A stretch of 44,736 nt of DNA from a virus, in IMG/VR virus record IMGVR_UViG_3300028608_000030, positions 1 to 44,736 of that record. One strand, written 5' to 3'. A model generated the notes under the pieces. That model was not told where the DNA came from. It did not search any database and saw only the letters and a program-made list of their open reading frames with translations. A program made the translations under genes and the position numbers. Positions 1-6,077 of this stretch are shown here, in pieces; the first letter of the stretch is position 1; each line of letters opens with the position of its first letter.

Positions 1-16
1 CCCCGCAGCCCCGTAC
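1..16. repeat. Left copy of 16-bp terminal repeat
   Basis: These 16 bases recur exactly as the last 16 bases of the window. Genes on both sides of the junction are on the + strand (exonuclease gene ending at 44714, small membrane gene starting at 63), so a circular or terminally redundant molecule is the simplest reading. The break point is far from the terminase genes, so it is more likely an assembly cut than a packaging end. Confidence 0.8.
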
Positions 17-62
17 CCCGCCGTCTGTCCGGGGCTGCCCTTCTATTGCCTGGAGATCCGAA

Positions 63-221
63 ATGGAATCCAAAGACCCCCCGCACTACGACGAAGACCC
101 CGTAGTCAATTTCGTAATGGCCCTGGGTCTTCCGGGCTTCGTTATCGGGTTCACCGTCGTGATTTGCACCATCCTATTCATCTGCCGCCGCGCGATGGAA
201 TTCTTTTTCCCCGGAGCCTGA
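63..221 (+). CDS. Small single-span membrane protein
   Basis: A 52-residue open frame starts at ATG 63, with GGAG about nine bases upstream, and ends at TGA 219-221, five bases before the next gene. The N-terminal 16 residues are acidic. Residues about 17-41 are hydrophobic and end in Cys-Arg-Arg, a good inner-membrane segment with a positive cytoplasmic flank. It belongs to the rightward early transcript that crosses the window junction. No family recognised; function unknown. Confidence 0.6.
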   Translation: MESKDPPHYDEDPVVNFVMALGLPGFVIGFTVVICTILFICRRAMEFFFPGA

Positions 222-225
222 GAGC

Positions 226-945
226 ATGAACACAGAATGGAAGCCTATCGCCGCCCACTGGTACGCCGTTGATAAGCATGGCGCGGCCACGCTTTGCACC
301 TGCGAAGAGGATGCTCGCGAGACCGCCGCAGAGTCGGCGCAAATGTTCCCGAACTGCGCGCCGTACACCGCCGTGCAACTCGCCCCGGTTCCCGCCCCTA
401 CCTCGCACCCTATACCCACCGGAGCGACGGGGGAGGATGGGGAGAAGCGCGCACACAAGAACGGCTTCGGCTCCGTGTCGTTCACGCTTTCGGACGGCAG
501 CACCGTGTCATGCGAATGGGCGCCCAGCCAATGGGAAGTGAGTATCCCCGCCAAACGCTTGGACCGCGATGTCGCCTTCAAGGAGCTTTTGCAGGAGATC
601 GGCTGCTTGCGTGCTTCGGCTCCCGCTGCTGGCAATGCGCTGACCGATGCCGCGCGCGACGTGCTGGCAGAGCGCCAGCGGCAGATCCGCGCTGAAGGCT
701 GGACGCCGGAACACGACGATGCTTATGCAGATGAGCAGTTAGCGCGCGCCGCAGTCTGCTACGCCTTACCGCAGGGCGACTACGAGATTCCGGAGCCGCC
801 CGAATTCTGGCCCTGGGATGCAGCCTGGTGGAAGCCCGGCGACCGCCGCCGTGAACTGATCAAGGCCGGCGCCCTGATCCTGGCCGAAATCGAACGCCTG
901 GACCGCTCCGCCATTGCCCAGCAGTCCCAGCGGAAGGAGGCGTGA
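226..945 (+). CDS. Hypothetical phage protein with conserved C-terminal domain
   Basis: A 239-residue protein with a variable N-terminal half rich in Pro, Ala and Thr, then a conserved-looking block from about residue 140 (AERQRQIRAEGWTPEHDD) and a C-terminal LIKAGALILAEIERLDR segment. This C-terminal pattern is frequent in hypothetical proteins of temperate phages of Proteobacteria. The variable-head, conserved-tail layout suggests recombination-driven mosaicism. It overlaps the next start (ATG 945) by one base and is probably co-translated. No enzymatic motif is visible. Confidence 0.8.
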   Translation: MNTEWKPIAAHWYAVDKHGAATLCTCEEDARETAAESAQMFPNCAPYTAVQLAPVPAPTSHPIPTGATGEDGEKRAHKNGFGSVSFTLSDGSTVSCEWAPSQWEVSIPAKRLDRDVAFKELLQEIGCLRASAPAAGNALTDAARDVLAERQRQIRAEGWTPEHDDAYADEQLARAAVCYALPQGDYEIPEPPEFWPWDAAWWKPGDRRRELIKAGALILAEIERLDRSAIAQQSQRKEA

Positions 946-1283
946 TGGACGAAACCACCGCCTGGCTAAAGAGCCTTCAATACCTGCCGCCGCCGCTGCG
1001 CGACTTCCACGACCAAAAGGAAGTCTTCAAAGCTATACACCAGATCATCAACGTGGATGGACATGAGTACGCCCGGAGCGTCGATTGGGTGACCGGCCAA
1101 TGCTATGTGATCGACATCTTTCTCTGGTTCATGGCGCGACGGGGCTACACGCTCCAGCGCAGCCGCGCCAGCGTCCCCTTCCGTGACCTGCAGGAAGACC
1201 TGGCGGAAGCGAGGAAATCGCGACTCTCCAAGGGGCTGCCAAACGCCGCCCAGCCCACCACCAAGGAAAGGAACTCGCGATGA
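945..1283 (+). CDS. Hypothetical protein, 112 aa
   Basis: The start is set at ATG 945, which overlaps the TGA of the previous gene and follows GGAGG at 936-940. A GTG at 942 is also in frame. The protein has mixed hydrophobic and aromatic content (LRDFHDQKEVFKAIHQI, DIFLWFMARRGYTL) and a basic, Ser/Thr-rich C-terminus. No known family is recognised. It overlaps the HNH gene start at 1280 by four bases, so it is translationally coupled within the rightward early operon. Confidence 0.7.
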   Translation: MDETTAWLKSLQYLPPPLRDFHDQKEVFKAIHQIINVDGHEYARSVDWVTGQCYVIDIFLWFMARRGYTLQRSRASVPFRDLQEDLAEARKSRLSKGLPNAAQPTTKERNSR

Positions 1284-1768
1284 GCACACTTACAGCGGAT
1301 GAAGCAAGGGAGATGTTGGCATACGACCCGGCTACTGGAGCCTTGGCCTGGCGCAAGGCCGTTGCCAGGAACGTGAAGGCCGGCGGAAAAGCGGGGTCGC
1401 TGGACGCGCGAGGTTATGGGCAGGTTCGCCTCCATCGCAGGCACTACATGGCGCACCGGCTAGTGTGGCTCTTGCACTACGGCGAATGGCCCAAGGGTGA
1501 GATCGACCATATTGATGGCAACCGCGCCAACAATCGCATCTGCAATCTTCGCGAGGTCGACCGAAGCATCAATACGCAGAATTTGCGACGCGCCAAGAAG
1601 AATAGCCGGTCCGGCCTACTAGGCGTTTCTCCTAGCGGCCCCCGTTGGCAAGCCCATATTCAGGCCAATAAAGAACAGTTCTACCTCGGAACATTCTCTA
1701 CCCCAGAACTCGCCCATGCCGCGTACCTAACAGCCAAGCGCGCGCTCCATCCAGGCTGCACGATCTGA
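1280..1768 (+). CDS. HNH endonuclease with AP2-type DNA-binding domain
   Basis: A 162-residue protein of the free-standing HNH homing-endonuclease type common in phages. The HNH core spans about residues 74-95: EIDHIDGNRANN followed by a CNLREV segment, giving the catalytic His pair and Asn. Residues about 112-158 (GLLGVSP, WQAHIQ, YLGTFSTPELAHAAYLTAKR) match the AP2/ERF-like DNA-binding fold usually attached to these enzymes. It probably nicks or cuts DNA and acts as a selfish or accessory element. It is coupled to the preceding gene by a four-base overlap (ATGA). Confidence 0.9.
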   Translation: MSTLTADEAREMLAYDPATGALAWRKAVARNVKAGGKAGSLDARGYGQVRLHRRHYMAHRLVWLLHYGEWPKGEIDHIDGNRANNRICNLREVDRSINTQNLRRAKKNSRSGLLGVSPSGPRWQAHIQANKEQFYLGTFSTPELAHAAYLTAKRALHPGCTI

Positions 1769-1804
1769 GTAGCAGCCTTCACGAAAAATTGAGGTGACCT
1801 TCAA

Positions 1805-2749
1805 ATGACTGAGAACAACGCCGCCCAGGCTATCCAGGAAGGCGAGCGAAACTCCGCTGCTGACCAATATTTCAAGGCCCGCGCCTGGGTCATGGACACC
1901 AACGACAACCGGCGAATTTTCGAGGCTGGCTTTGATCGCGCCTACGTCCTGCTGTCCAAGCTGCGCGCGGAGGGCGTGCAGGCGGGCGATGAGCGGTCGG
2001 CGTTTGGCTCGCTCCAGCAGGAAGCCAGCAAGATGGCGAGCGACTGGGCGGCCAACATGCGCGTTTCTGTGGGGCCGCCTACAGAAGATGAGATCGACGC
2101 TTACGAGGAAGGGTATCTCGCGTGTGCGATATCTCGTCGGCCTGCCTCCCTGGCAAGCGCCCCTGTAGCCGAGCCGAAGCGCGCGCCCGCCGATGACGGC
2201 ATTTGCTGGACATCGAAGGAGATCCAGCGCCGCCAGAAGGAAGAAGACGATGCTCGCGCCGCCTACTACGCCGCACGGGCAAGCGCCCCTGTAGCCGGGG
2301 AGGCGCCGACGGACCGCGAGATTGGCGCACTGTGGGCGGCGACGCCAAACCCCGGCCGCGTGATTGCTTTCGCTCGTGCGTTGCTGTCCAAGTATGCCGC
2401 GCCCCAGGCCAGCGAGGCGGTGCGCAGTGAACGTCTGGAACGAGCCAACAAGCTGCCTGAAGTGGAATGCCCGCGTTGCGAACTCAAGGTTATCTCGTCT
2501 TGCGGCAGCAAGGGATGCCCGACCAATGATGGCTATGCCGATCTATGCCAGACCCAGGCGGACAAGGACGGCGGCGATTGCGCGAAGGGTGCGGGGGATG
2601 GCCAGCAGAAGTACTGGCTGTGCTGCGGATCGAAGGACCCCAACCACCCGAATCGCCGCGCGCCCGACTGTTTCAACACCGACCGGGCCAGGTGGGGAAC
2701 CGCTGACCGGCATTCGGCCGCGCAGAAGCAAGGGGATAGCGATGCGTGA
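1805..2749 (+). CDS. Mosaic hypothetical protein, 314 aa, Cys-rich C-terminus
   Basis: Starts at ATG 1805 after a GAGGTGA ribosome site. The N-terminal half is helical and charged. The middle has two copies of an ASAPVA linker encoded by a 20-bp direct repeat. The C-terminal third has many cysteines (ECPRCEL, SSCGSKGC, WLCCGSKD), suggesting zinc binding. The build resembles Ea22-type mosaic phage proteins, in which shared linkers join exchangeable modules. Function unknown. Confidence 0.7.
   Translation: MTENNAAQAIQEGERNSAADQYFKARAWVMDTNDNRRIFEAGFDRAYVLLSKLRAEGVQAGDERSAFGSLQQEASKMASDWAANMRVSVGPPTEDEIDAYEEGYLACAISRRPASLASAPVAEPKRAPADDGICWTSKEIQRRQKEEDDARAAYYAARASAPVAGEAPTDREIGALWAATPNPGRVIAFARALLSKYAAPQASEAVRSERLERANKLPEVECPRCELKVISSCGSKGCPTNDGYADLCQTQADKDGGDCAKGAGDGQQKYWLCCGSKDPNHPNRRAPDCFNTDRARWGTADRHSAAQKQGDSDA
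2152..2297. repeat. 20-bp direct repeat inside the mosaic gene
   Basis: The 20 bases at 2152-2171 recur exactly at 2278-2297, in the same frame, each encoding an ASAPVA linker. A shared linker repeat could act as a recombination seam between protein modules. Confidence 0.75.
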
Positions 2750-3413
2750 ACGCCCTATTCTGTTCAGCGCGCCGATGGTGCGCGCGTTGTTGGCTGGCAC
2801 GAAGACGCAGACTCGGCGGATCGCCAAACCTGTAAAGCACCCGGACCTTGGCAATCTGTACGACGCCGGAGCGCTGGTGCTGGAGCAGGAACCGCAGCAT
2901 GTGATTGATCGTGCCTGTCCCTACGGCCAGCCCGGTGACCGTCTGTGGGTGCGCGAGACGTGGAGCAGCGATTTCGCGGGCCACTACCCGAATGACCGCG
3001 TCTGGTATGCCGCCGATGACGACCGGCAGCATGACATCGAGGTGCGCAACGGCGTGCGCGGCATCTACAGTCCGGAGAGCCAGCAATTCGTTCCCTTCCG
3101 CTGGAGGCCCAGCATCCACATGCCGCGCTCCGCGTGCCGCCTGGCGCTGGAAACCACTGGCGTGCGCGTGGAGCGGTTGCAGGCCATCAGCCAAGCCGAC
3201 GCCATGGCCGAAGGTGTGTGGACGGCTGGCGCGGCCAAGGAAAGCGGGATTCTTGACCGAAGCCCTGGCGGCGGCGTTCTGAACCACGTTGGGGCCTTCC
3301 GCAACCTCTGGGAGGAAATCAACGGGGCCGATGCCTGGCAGGACAACCCTTGGGTCTGGGTAGTGGAGTTCCGCGTCTTGCACCCCCGCACGGACGGAGG
3401 CGGACGTGGCTGA
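2742..3413 (+). CDS. ASCH/PUA-like hypothetical protein, 223 aa
   Basis: The start is set at ATG 2742, overlapping the previous stop by eight bases. The N-terminus (MRERPILFSAPMVRALLAG followed by TKTQTRR) and the blocks PYGQPGDRLWVRETW, WRPSIHMPR and NPWVWVVEFR are the signature of a widespread phage protein related to ASCH/PUA-like RNA- or nucleotide-binding domains. That assignment rests on family memory. The conserved aromatic and Arg residues suggest nucleic-acid or modified-base binding. A frame opening farther upstream (2364) is only a shadow. Confidence 0.8.
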   Translation: MRERPILFSAPMVRALLAGTKTQTRRIAKPVKHPDLGNLYDAGALVLEQEPQHVIDRACPYGQPGDRLWVRETWSSDFAGHYPNDRVWYAADDDRQHDIEVRNGVRGIYSPESQQFVPFRWRPSIHMPRSACRLALETTGVRVERLQAISQADAMAEGVWTAGAAKESGILDRSPGGGVLNHVGAFRNLWEEINGADAWQDNPWVWVVEFRVLHPRTDGGGRG

Positions 3414-3927
3414 TCCGTGCTGGTGCGCCACCTGCCGCCCCGTGTCGTTCGGGGATATGAGGATGGTGCTCTGCCCGGTATGCGGGAATAAGCGCTGTCC
3501 CCGGGCGAGCAATCACATCTACGCCTGCACGGGGGGCAACGAGGTTGGGCAGGTTGGCGTAGATGTAGCAGATATGGCGCATCGGGCGCCGCAATGTCTC
3601 ATAAATGGAGTCAACATGACGCAAGAGGAAATCGAAGCCATCGCACAGCGTCCTACGTGCTGCAAGCCGTTTGGCGAAGCGGTCACCCTGTCGCGAGCCG
3701 AGCGGGATAAGTTGGTAGCACTGGCGCGGATCGGCTTTCAGCAAAGCGACGAGCTACCCGAGATCGATATAGACGACACGCAGGACTGGTCAAAGACCTC
3801 ACCAGCGGTAGCGTGGCATCTCATCTTTCGGCATGGCGAGAACTGGACGCATACCGGCGTACTGATGGAGCGCTGGGCCAGGGCTTGGGTGAAGGCTAAT
3901 CCGGAGAAGGAAGATGACAGATCGTGA
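3406..3927 (+). CDS. Zinc-finger protein fused to a second phage domain
   Basis: A 173-residue frame. Residues 1-50 form a small Cys-rich domain (CWCATC, LCPVCGNKRCPRAS, YACTGGNEVGQVG) that usually exists in phages as a free protein of about 50 residues. After a low-complexity join near residues 51-70, an unrelated acidic domain starts at Met71 (MTQEEIEAIAQR). ATG 3616 has GGAG five bases upstream and could be used independently, so the locus may make a fusion, a separate C-terminal protein, or both. It overlaps the neighbours at both ends. Confidence 0.65.
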   Translation: MADPCWCATCRPVSFGDMRMVLCPVCGNKRCPRASNHIYACTGGNEVGQVGVDVADMAHRAPQCLINGVNMTQEEIEAIAQRPTCCKPFGEAVTLSRAERDKLVALARIGFQQSDELPEIDIDDTQDWSKTSPAVAWHLIFRHGENWTHTGVLMERWARAWVKANPEKEDDRS

Positions 3928-4237
3928 ATTGCTGGAACTGGCGGCGAAGGCGGCTGGACTCGAATACCACTGGGTCAAGGTTGACGGGGGCAGTCTGATG
4001 CAAGCGTCCGAGCCGGGTAGCAGGAGCGAGGAATCGTGGAACCCGCTCACCGACGACGGCGATGCGCTGCGCCTGGCAGTGAAGCTCAGCATTCGCTTTG
4101 CGTGCATGTTCGGCTTCGCCCATGCCTGGACTGGACTGAGGGAGTGCCGGGAAGCTGAAGTATCCGACCCATACGCAGCCAGCCGCCGCGCCATCGTTCG
4201 TGCAGCAGCAGAAATAGGAAAGACCCGTAGTGACTGA
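3914..4237 (+). CDS. Hypothetical phage protein, 107 aa
   Basis: Starts at ATG 3914, inside the end of the previous gene, after a GGAGAAGG ribosome site. The sequence begins TDRELLELAAKAAGLEYHWV, contains a WNPLTDDGDALRLAVKL motif, and ends ASRRAIVRAAAEIG. The W-N-P-L-x-D-D-G-D-A-L-R-L motif is common in short phage proteins that also occur in prophages of many Proteobacteria. Function unknown. It is the last gene before a terminator-like hairpin and the excision/integration module. Confidence 0.75.
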   Translation: MTDRELLELAAKAAGLEYHWVKVDGGSLMQASEPGSRSEESWNPLTDDGDALRLAVKLSIRFACMFGFAHAWTGLRECREAEVSDPYAASRRAIVRAAAEIGKTRSD

Positions 4238-4284
4238 CGTTATTGAGCAGATGCTCAGAACCACCCGCAAGAATTGGATGAAAC

Positions 4285-4310
4285 AGCCCGCCTAGCGCGG
4301 GCTTCGTTTT
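4285..4310 (+). terminator. Rho-independent terminator before xis-int
   Basis: A 7-bp stem AGCCCGC/GCGGGCT (4285-4291 with 4297-4303), loop CTAGC, then TTCGTTTT. It ends the accessory gene block and would make read-through into the excisionase and integrase depend on antitermination or on a local promoter. Confidence 0.7.
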
Positions 4311-4320
4311 GGAGGTTCAG

Positions 4321-4605
4321 ATGAACGACTATCTATCGGCGTCCGAGCTGGCTGAACTGGTTGAGTGCCAGCCTAATCAAAGGGCGATCATGGCGCGCTG
4401 GCTCAGTCGCCATGGATGGCGCTACGTGCTGGGCAAAAATGGCGTCCCGCGCGTACTGCGGGCATACCGAGATAAGAAACTTGGAGTAGCAGATGGCCAG
4501 CAAAAAGCCGGTCCCACGTCCGCCCCGAACCGCGAAGCCTTCACCCGCGTGGGAGAAGACCGGGATAGCAAGGCTGTACAAGCGCGTCGGCAAGCAGCGC
4601 ATTAG
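4321..4605 (+). CDS. DUF4224 protein, putative excisionase
   Basis: A 94-residue protein starting at ATG 4321 after GGAGG. The first 51 residues (NDYLSASELAELVECQPN, then ARWLSRHGW and NGVPRVLRAYRDKKLG) fit the DUF4224 domain, usually found next to phage tyrosine integrases. The size, basic helix-turn-helix-like fold and position suggest a recombination directionality factor; this is inference. The gene overlaps the integrase gene by 113 bases, so its last 37 residues are encoded in the integrase start region and may be dispensable. Confidence 0.8.
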   Translation: MNDYLSASELAELVECQPNQRAIMARWLSRHGWRYVLGKNGVPRVLRAYRDKKLGVADGQQKAGPTSAPNREAFTRVGEDRDSKAVQARRQAAH

Positions 4606-5638
4606 CTGGATCTATAAGCACATGGACGGGCGAAGCGAAACACTCGCCTCGGCCGTCCTCGGGGACCGCGCCGCGCGCTACGACGCTGAACGACTCGCGG
4701 CCAAGCTAGCGGTCGAGATCCAGCAAGGCGTCGTTGTCGCTGGCGCCGTTTCAGAGATGATTGAGCGGTTTGAACTTAAGGAAGATCCGACGTACTACGA
4801 GGATCAATCAGTAGACGGGAAGAAGACCCGGAAAGCGATGTACGCGAACCTGACAAAGTTCTTTGGACGCATGAGCCCTGCCGATCTGACCACACAGCAC
4901 GGCTACCAGTACCTTGAAGATCGGGCGGCAGCCGGCGCACCTGTGAAGGCAAACAAGGAGATCAGCCAGCTTTCGGTCATCTGCCACTACGGCGTCCGTT
5001 GGGGCCTTCTGCCAGCGAACCCGTTCACCAATATGATGAAGAACCGCTCCACCACTAAAGCAAAGGTTATTTCCCGGCGCCAGGTCCTGCGGTTCTATCT
5101 CTGGTCGGTGAAGCAGCGCGAGAATTACCGCGTCATGGGCTGCGCGGCCATGTTCACGTACTTAACGGGATTTCGCTCATCGGAAACGCGCCCATTTCTC
5201 AAAACCGGCTTGACGGAGGGCGGCGTTACCGTTCTTTCGAGCAAGCGAAAGAAGGGGCAGATGGAAGTGCTGAAGATCCGGGAATGGTCGACGCGGCTTC
5301 GTGTTGTCGTCGCTCGCGCATTGGACCGACAAAACGCCAGTCCGTATCTATTTGCGCCCACGAAGAGATCGGAGGCATACACGCGGCACGGGTGGGCTTC
5401 CAGTTGGAAGGACGCTCAATTGGCCTGGCTTCTGACGTTCGATGAGGGAGTGAAGGAGGAGACACTTACGGCCCACCCCCAGTACTTCACCCTACAGGAT
5501 ATTCGTCCGGCAGCGATTACCCAGAAGATCGCGAATCGGGACCATGACGCCTACGATTTCGCTGCCCATGCTGACCCGTCCACAACCCACAAACACTACG
5601 ATAGGCGACTGGTGAAACGGGCTACGGCAACCGAGTAA
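4493..5638 (+). CDS. int: Tyrosine-type site-specific integrase
   Basis: A 381-residue phage integrase. The N-terminal part (to about 85) is basic and likely binds arm sites; residues about 85-185 form the core-binding SAM-like domain; the catalytic domain follows. Visible catalytic residues are Arg228 (LTGFRSSETR), Arg338 in LQDIR (the usual His of the HxxR box is Gln here), His359 in AAHADPSTT and the nucleophile Tyr369 in HKHYDRR. It catalyses integration at the tRNA-Arg attB and, with a directionality factor, excision. The attP core lies 86 bases downstream. Confidence 0.95.
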   Translation: MASKKPVPRPPRTAKPSPAWEKTGIARLYKRVGKQRISWIYKHMDGRSETLASAVLGDRAARYDAERLAAKLAVEIQQGVVVAGAVSEMIERFELKEDPTYYEDQSVDGKKTRKAMYANLTKFFGRMSPADLTTQHGYQYLEDRAAAGAPVKANKEISQLSVICHYGVRWGLLPANPFTNMMKNRSTTKAKVISRRQVLRFYLWSVKQRENYRVMGCAAMFTYLTGFRSSETRPFLKTGLTEGGVTVLSSKRKKGQMEVLKIREWSTRLRVVVARALDRQNASPYLFAPTKRSEAYTRHGWASSWKDAQLAWLLTFDEGVKEETLTAHPQYFTLQDIRPAAITQKIANRDHDAYDFAAHADPSTTHKHYDRRLVKRATATE

Positions 5639-5724
5639 AATTCTAACGCAGGCATTTTTATTCTAATGATTAACCTGCTAGCGAATTTCGAAACCCAGTA
5701 AGTACTTGTATTTACTACATATTC

Positions 5725-5774
5725 TGGCGCGGCAGGAGGGGCTCGAACCCCCGACCCCGGGCTTAGAAGGCCCG
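5725..5774 (-). other. attP: attP core: 3' half of tRNA-Arg(UCU)
   Basis: Read on the minus strand, this is a tRNA 3' half: anticodon stem-loop CGGGC-CTTCTAA-GCCCG (anticodon TCT), variable loop, T arm GGGGG-TTCGAGC-CCCTC, acceptor strand CTGCCGC, discriminator G and encoded CCA (5725-5727). No D arm or 5' acceptor strand follows on the far side, so it is not a complete tRNA. Phages that integrate into a tRNA gene carry this segment to rebuild the gene. The int gene would lie next to the rebuilt tRNA in the prophage. Confidence 0.9.
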
Positions 5775-5817
5775 GGGGGAATCAAGCTAACAACTTGATT
5801 TTGCTCGGGTCTTTTTT
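5771..5817 (+). terminator. Terminator overlapping the attP core
   Basis: Stem CCCGGG/CTCGGG (5771-5776 with 5804-5809, one G-U pair), a three-base internal loop on each side, then AATCAAG/CTTGATT (5780-5786 with 5794-5800), followed by TC and six T. It would end the integrase transcript. Its left arm shares bases 5771-5774 with the tRNA anticodon stem, so the terminator straddles the edge of the recombination core. Confidence 0.7.
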
Positions 5818-5898
5818 ATTGGCGTTAGAACTGTTTGCCAATTTCTGCTACGGTTCTATGCGGTTCTCCAAAGGTCTCTTCTAACGCAAAGGCCCTCG

Positions 5899-6003
5899 AT
5901 GTGCAGCCACTATCAGACCCTGAAAGACGCCGAACTGCTGCTTAAGAAGTTCGGCGCCCAGAAAGAAACACTTCATCAGGCCGTGCGGGGGGGCTGGGAC
6001 TAG
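5899..6003 (+). pseudogene. Truncated SRAP (YedK/HMCES-like) gene stump
   Basis: A 34-residue frame, ATG 5899 to TAG 6001-6003, with AAAGG eight bases upstream. It begins MCSHYQTLKDAELLLKKFG, the N-terminus of SOS-response-associated peptidases, whose Cys2 forms the DNA-protein crosslink at abasic sites. Full SRAP proteins run to roughly 200 residues or more. Here similarity stops after about residue 27 and the frame ends, 74 bases before the asparagine-synthetase-like gene. The start and ribosome site survive, so a short peptide may still be made. It probably marks where cargo replaced the rest of an SRAP gene. Confidence 0.7.
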
Positions 6004-6004
6004 C

Positions 6005-6010
6005 TATACT
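6005..6010 (+). promoter_or_regulatory. Possible -10 element for the cargo gene
   Basis: TATACT lies 67 bases before the ATG at 6078, right after the stump of the SRAP gene. No good -35 element stands at 16-18 bases upstream, so this is a weak candidate. No clear Shine-Dalgarno sequence precedes the ATG. Confidence 0.3.
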
Positions 6011-6077
6011 TGGCAGCCCACTGCGGCGCGCCTACCTACTGGGCATAGGGGCGTTCGCGCAACGAACAAGCAGAGCA

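Larger units (their letters stand above)
5641..5888. promoter_or_regulatory. Putative integrase arm-type sites flanking attP
   Basis: TTCTAACGCA occurs at 5641-5650 and 5879-5888, and its inverse (GCGTTAGAA) at 5822-5830. Looser copies are TTCTAATGA at 5661-5669 and TTCTATGCG at 5854-5862. They flank the core on both sides, as P and P' arm sites do in lambda-type attP. No equivalent cluster was noticed elsewhere. Role inferred from repetition and position. Confidence 0.55.

Noticed and set aside
5725-5774. Complete tRNA gene
   Set aside because: Only the anticodon arm, T arm and acceptor 3' strand are present. The D arm and 5' acceptor strand are missing, so this is an attP core.
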